From Candidatus Binatus sp. (GTDB lineage: Bacteria > Desulfobacterota > Binatia > Binatales > Binataceae), in contig NZ_DATCTO010000090.1 of the NCBI RefSeq assembly GCF_036567905.1, positions 1-38,209 of the forward strand: a DNA stretch of 38,209 nt, given 5' to 3'. A program made the translations under genes and the position numbers. Positions 35,593 through 38,209 of this stretch are shown piece after piece. Under the pieces are notes generated by a model, which saw nothing but the letters and a program-made list of their open reading frames with translations, was not told where the DNA came from and did not search any database. Each line of letters opens with the position of its first letter. The first letter of the stretch is position 1.

Positions 35593-36402
35593 CTACGCCG
35601 GACGGGGGTTGAGAATTTCAAACGCGCGCCGCGGACTGTTGCGCAGTCCACGCTCGATGTCGTCGGTAATCTCGCGCACGGCGCGCAAAGGCTCGGCGGC
35701 GCGCCAGATCGGACTGCCGATGACGACGTAGTCGGCGCCCGCGCGGATCGCATCGGCGGCGGTGATCGCGTGCGCGGCCGGGGAGCCTGCCTCGCGCAAC
35801 CGCACGCCCGACGTCACGATGATGAATCGGCGCCCGCAAGTGTCGCGCACGCGCGGAACTTCATGCGGCCAGGTGACGACGCCATCGAGCGAGGCTGCCG
35901 CGGCGAAGCGCGCGATCTCCGTGACCCGGTCGGGCGATTCGGGCGAGCGCGGACTTGAATTCGCGGACTTCAGTTCCGCGAGCATCGCCACCGCCAGAAT
36001 ACTCGGCCGCCGAAGCCCCTCGGTCCGGCAAATGCGCGCGATCTCGGCTCGCGTCCGGGTCATCATCTCGGTCGAGCCGCAGCTCGAACCGTACGGGTGG
36101 ATGTCGAACATCTTGACGCCCAGCCGAGTCGCCTCGACGGCGGCGCGCAACATCTTTTGCGGGGTGTCATGGAATTTGAGATCGAGAAAAACTTCGGCGC
36201 CGCGCCGGCGAAGCTCGCGAATGAATTCAGGGCCGCCACCGACGAACAGCGCCCGTCCGACTTTGAACATCCCGACCACTCGTGCGAGGCGATCCACCAG
36301 CGCAAGCGCGTCCTCCCGATCGCGCAGGTCGAGCGATACGATCAGCCGCTCGCGCAGCGCGCCTTGTCGTATCAGACCTGAAAATGGCCAGTACTGGGTC
36401 AT
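35593..36402 (-). CDS. pyrF: Orotidine 5'-phosphate decarboxylase
   Basis: 269 residues of the PyrF TIM barrel, the last enzyme of UMP synthesis. The active-site motif FLDLKFHDTP (Asp-x-Lys-x-x-Asp) is intact. VSLDLRD and FKVGRALFVGGG precede it, and the phosphate-loop region is YVVIGSPIWRAAEP near the C-terminus. Sequence between about 140 and 170 (SANSSPRSPESPDRVTE) is polar and longer than in short PyrF forms. It stands apart, divergent from the histidine kinase gene across a 337-base structured gap. Confidence 0.93.
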   Translation of the reverse strand: MTQYWPFSGLIRQGALRERLIVSLDLRDREDALALVDRLARVVGMFKVGRALFVGGGPEFIRELRRRGAEVFLDLKFHDTPQKMLRAAVEATRLGVKMFDIHPYGSSCGSTEMMTRTRAEIARICRTEGLRRPSILAVAMLAELKSANSSPRSPESPDRVTEIARFAAAASLDGVVTWPHEVPRVRDTCGRRFIIVTSGVRLREAGSPAAHAITAADAIRAGADYVVIGSPIWRAAEPLRAVREITDDIERGLRNSPRRAFEILNPRPA

Positions 36403-36506
36403 CGAATCCCTTCATCGCAGGCAATCCGACCGGTTTGATTCATGAAAATATGCCGATCACCGTTTATGTCAAGGAACCAGGAATGTTGCGTGGCAGTTCG
36501 GGCTCG

Positions 36507-36526
36507 ATGCAGTGCGAAGACTGCAT
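36507..36526. repeat. Perfect hairpin in the histidine kinase upstream region
   Basis: ATGCAGT (36507-36513), six bases, ACTGCAT (36520-36526): a 7-base-pair stem with a 6-base loop. A further ACTGCAC copy lies just after it (36534-36540). Confidence 0.5.
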
Positions 36527-36621
36527 GGTTGCGACTGCACTCAGCCGCCGCGCACGCGCGGGTGATCGTTGAAATCCGCACGAATACGTGGCTTTTCGCG
36601 CAATCGCCCGTCGGCATCGGC

Positions 36622-36660
36622 TTTGCTCTTACAAGTCAGGGCGATGTCAGGAAGAGCAAA
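36622..36660. promoter_or_regulatory. Perfect 9-base inverted repeat about 80 bases before the histidine kinase gene
   Basis: TTTGCTCTT (36622-36630) and AAGAGCAAA (36652-36660) are exact reverse complements separated by 21 bases that contain GTCAGG twice. Could be an operator or an RNA hairpin in the leader. Confidence 0.5.
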
Positions 36661-36739
36661 TGGCAGCGATTGTCTTAGTTCTGGCGACTACGATAGGTCA
36701 ATTACACGGACCGGCATTTCCGGCCCCGGGTGAAGCAAG

Positions 36740-38209
36740 ATGTGGGGCATCCTTTTAATCGCGTTAATCATTTACGCCGTCGTGCAGCATCGAAAGCGAA
36801 AGCGGCTGCGCTGGATAAGATGGGGCGACGGCGGCGACCGGTCGAAGTACGGTGGCTGGTCGAAGTGCGAAGACGCGAAGGCCCCGGCGACGGCGTCGGC
36901 GGAGCGCTTCGCAAACGATCTTCATTTCAAGATAAAGCGCGACTTCGATAGCAAGATGGCGCGCAAGTTCGAGGCCAAAGCCGAGAAATTCGAGCGCAAG
37001 CTGCGGGCGCGATTCGATCGACAGACGAATAAATACGGCGGCGTCAGCGTGGATCCCGCCGATGATTTGCCGCCGCCGCCGCAGTTCAAGAACGACGCCG
37101 AGCGCCAGACCTACGAGCGCGCGCACAAACGCGCCCAGGCCGAGGCGGGTTTCTTCGTGCACCTGATGTGGTATGGCATCGTCATCGGTTTTCTATTTCT
37201 CATCAACCTGATTACGACTTCGTATCCGTGGTTCCTGTGGCCGGCGCTTTTCTGGGGATTTGGAATCGCGAGCCACTTCTCGGCGGTATACGGATGGCGA
37301 TGGGTTCATCAGCGGGTTTTTGAGCCGGCGATCGCGCGCGAAGTTCAGCGCGAAGTCTTGCAGGAGAAGGAGCAACTGCGCACCGAGAAGCAGGCGTCGC
37401 TGGACGAGCTGACCGCGACCTTCGCCCACGAAATCCGAAATCCGATCGCCGCGGCCAAGAGCCTGGTGCAGCAGATGGGCGAGGATCCGACCTCGCACGA
37501 GAACGTCGAATACGCCAAGGTCGCGCTCGACGAGCTCGCACGGGTCGAGCGCAGCGTGTCGCATCTGCTCAAATACGCGAAAGAAGAAGACTACAAGTTC
37601 GAAAACGTAAATCTCGCGTGGGTGCTCGACGGCGCGCTGACCCAGATGCGCGGCAAACTCGAGGCAAACTCGGTGGCGGTGTCGCGCGCGTACCTGAGCG
37701 GTCCGACCGTGCGCGCCGACGCCGACAAGCTGCGCCAGGTTTTTTCCAACATCATCGACAACGCCATCGACGCGATGGAATCGGCGAGCGGCGAGCGCCG
37801 GCTCGAGTTCGCGATACAGAACAATGGCGCGGGAATGGCGGCGGTCAGGATTCGCGACAACGGCTGCGGAATCGCCGACGACAAGATCGCGAAGATTTTC
37901 AATCCGTTCTACACCTCGAAGGCCAACGGCACCGGGCTTGGGCTGGGCGTCGCGAAAAAAGTAATCGACGCGCATCGTGGAACGATCGAGGTGCAAAGCA
38001 AAGTGGGCAGTGGAACCGAATTCGTGCTGGCGATTCCGCTCAGCGACGCGGTGCGCGATAGCGCCGATCCATCGGTCGAATCGTCCACCGGCGCGGTCGG
38101 AGAAGCGGCAGGCGAACCGGCGCCGCAAAATAGCGCGCAGAACAACGGTGGCGGCGCGGCCGGCGCGCCGATCGCCGCGCTGGTATCGGGCGCGCCGTCC
38201 ACCGAGAGC
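36740..38209 (+). CDS. Sensor histidine kinase with 2TM domain, truncated by the window edge
   Basis: The frame is open from the ATG at 36740 to the end of the window (490 codons, no stop), so the C-terminus is missing. A first hydrophobic N-terminal stretch (WGILLIALIIYAVV) is followed by a basic, helical region. The 2TM domain (about 135-185, GFFVHLMWYGIVIGFLFLINL) is of the type found in histidine kinases and LytTR proteins. The dimerisation/phosphoacceptor motif is FAHEIRNP with His230. The ATP-binding domain shows the N-box NIIDNAIDAME, DNGCGIADD, FNPFYTSKANGTGLGLGVAKK and GSGTEFVLAIPL. The visible C-terminal extension (after about 435) is low-complexity, Ala/Gly/Pro-rich. The cognate response regulator is not in the window. 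Confidence 0.9.
   Translation, partial: MWGILLIALIIYAVVQHRKRKRLRWIRWGDGGDRSKYGGWSKCEDAKAPATASAERFANDLHFKIKRDFDSKMARKFEAKAEKFERKLRARFDRQTNKYGGVSVDPADDLPPPPQFKNDAERQTYERAHKRAQAEAGFFVHLMWYGIVIGFLFLINLITTSYPWFLWPALFWGFGIASHFSAVYGWRWVHQRVFEPAIAREVQREVLQEKEQLRTEKQASLDELTATFAHEIRNPIAAAKSLVQQMGEDPTSHENVEYAKVALDELARVERSVSHLLKYAKEEDYKFENVNLAWVLDGALTQMRGKLEANSVAVSRAYLSGPTVRADADKLRQVFSNIIDNAIDAMESASGERRLEFAIQNNGAGMAAVRIRDNGCGIADDKIAKIFNPFYTSKANGTGLGLGVAKKVIDAHRGTIEVQSKVGSGTEFVLAIPLSDAVRDSADPSVESSTGAVGEAAGEPAPQNSAQNNGGGAAGAPIAALVSGAPSTES

Larger units (their letters stand above)
36403..36739. other. Gene-free divergent gap with strong inverted repeats
   Basis: No convincing gene is visible. The gap separates divergent pyrF and the histidine kinase gene and holds at least two perfect inverted repeats (listed separately) and repeated GTCAGG. 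Short open frames here lack ribosome-binding sites and codon bias. A regulatory RNA or operator cluster is possible. Confidence 0.5.

Noticed and set aside
36450..36572. A possible 40-residue protein (MPITVYVKEPG and on) before the histidine kinase gene
   Set aside because: No ribosome-binding site, and its sequence passes through the hairpin at 36507-36526; structured non-coding DNA is a better explanation.

Overview
The window is GC-rich bacterial chromosome, coded on both strands with little space between genes. The cell looks Gram-negative: there is a WaaP/Kdo-kinase-like protein, a YbhB-type periplasmic protein, a lipoprotein candidate, MltG, a DacA-type carboxypeptidase and a SecA with a C-terminal zinc tail. 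A probable F420-dependent LLM oxidoreductase, a spore-photoproduct-lyase-family radical SAM protein, the RuvX-MltG pair and a BatA/VWA operon together suggest a soil or subsurface lineage of deltaproteobacterial type, possibly Binatota-like. That placement is inference from gene content; no rRNA gene is present to fix it.

Layout. 1-134: edge of an IS3-family insertion sequence. 218-6200: DUF2461 protein, a D,D-carboxypeptidase, a glycosyltransferase fused to a methyltransferase, a small Cys-containing lipoprotein candidate, an alpha/beta hydrolase, the wreck of an ATP-dependent DNA ligase and a small unknown protein. Two of the intergenic gaps here hold copies of a REP-like repeat. 6549-15982 (minus strand): a compact probable operon read ruvX, mltG, a low-complexity membrane protein, MoxR ATPase, DUF58 protein, BatA-like protein and a large double-VWA protein. 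16074-22640 (plus): S1/P1 nuclease with an extra C-terminal domain, M23 peptidase, glycerophosphodiester phosphodiesterase, LLM oxidoreductase, WaaP-like kinase and a VIT1/CCC1 transporter. 22667-32121 (minus): argJ, secA, murI, SPL-family protein, an unknown 178-residue protein, a glycosyltransferase, engB, an SRPBCC protein and a PEBP-family protein, several overlapping or nearly touching. 32375-38209: excisionase-type HTH protein, TetR regulator, SDR dehydrogenase, DUF1634 and TauE/SafE permease pair, pyrF, and a sensor histidine kinase that runs off the right edge.

Most genes are housekeeping or envelope functions: peptidoglycan (dacA, mltG, murI, M23), protein export (secA), ribosome assembly (engB), arginine and pyrimidine synthesis (argJ, pyrF) and surface glycan building (two glycosyltransferases, the WaaP-like kinase). 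The least ordinary parts are the BatA/VWA operon and its position behind ruvX-mltG, the ligase with its catalytic core deleted, the two-domain nuclease, the SPL protein with its overlapping partners, the intergenic repeat family, and the structured leader in front of the histidine kinase. I saw no CRISPR array, tRNA, rRNA or prophage.
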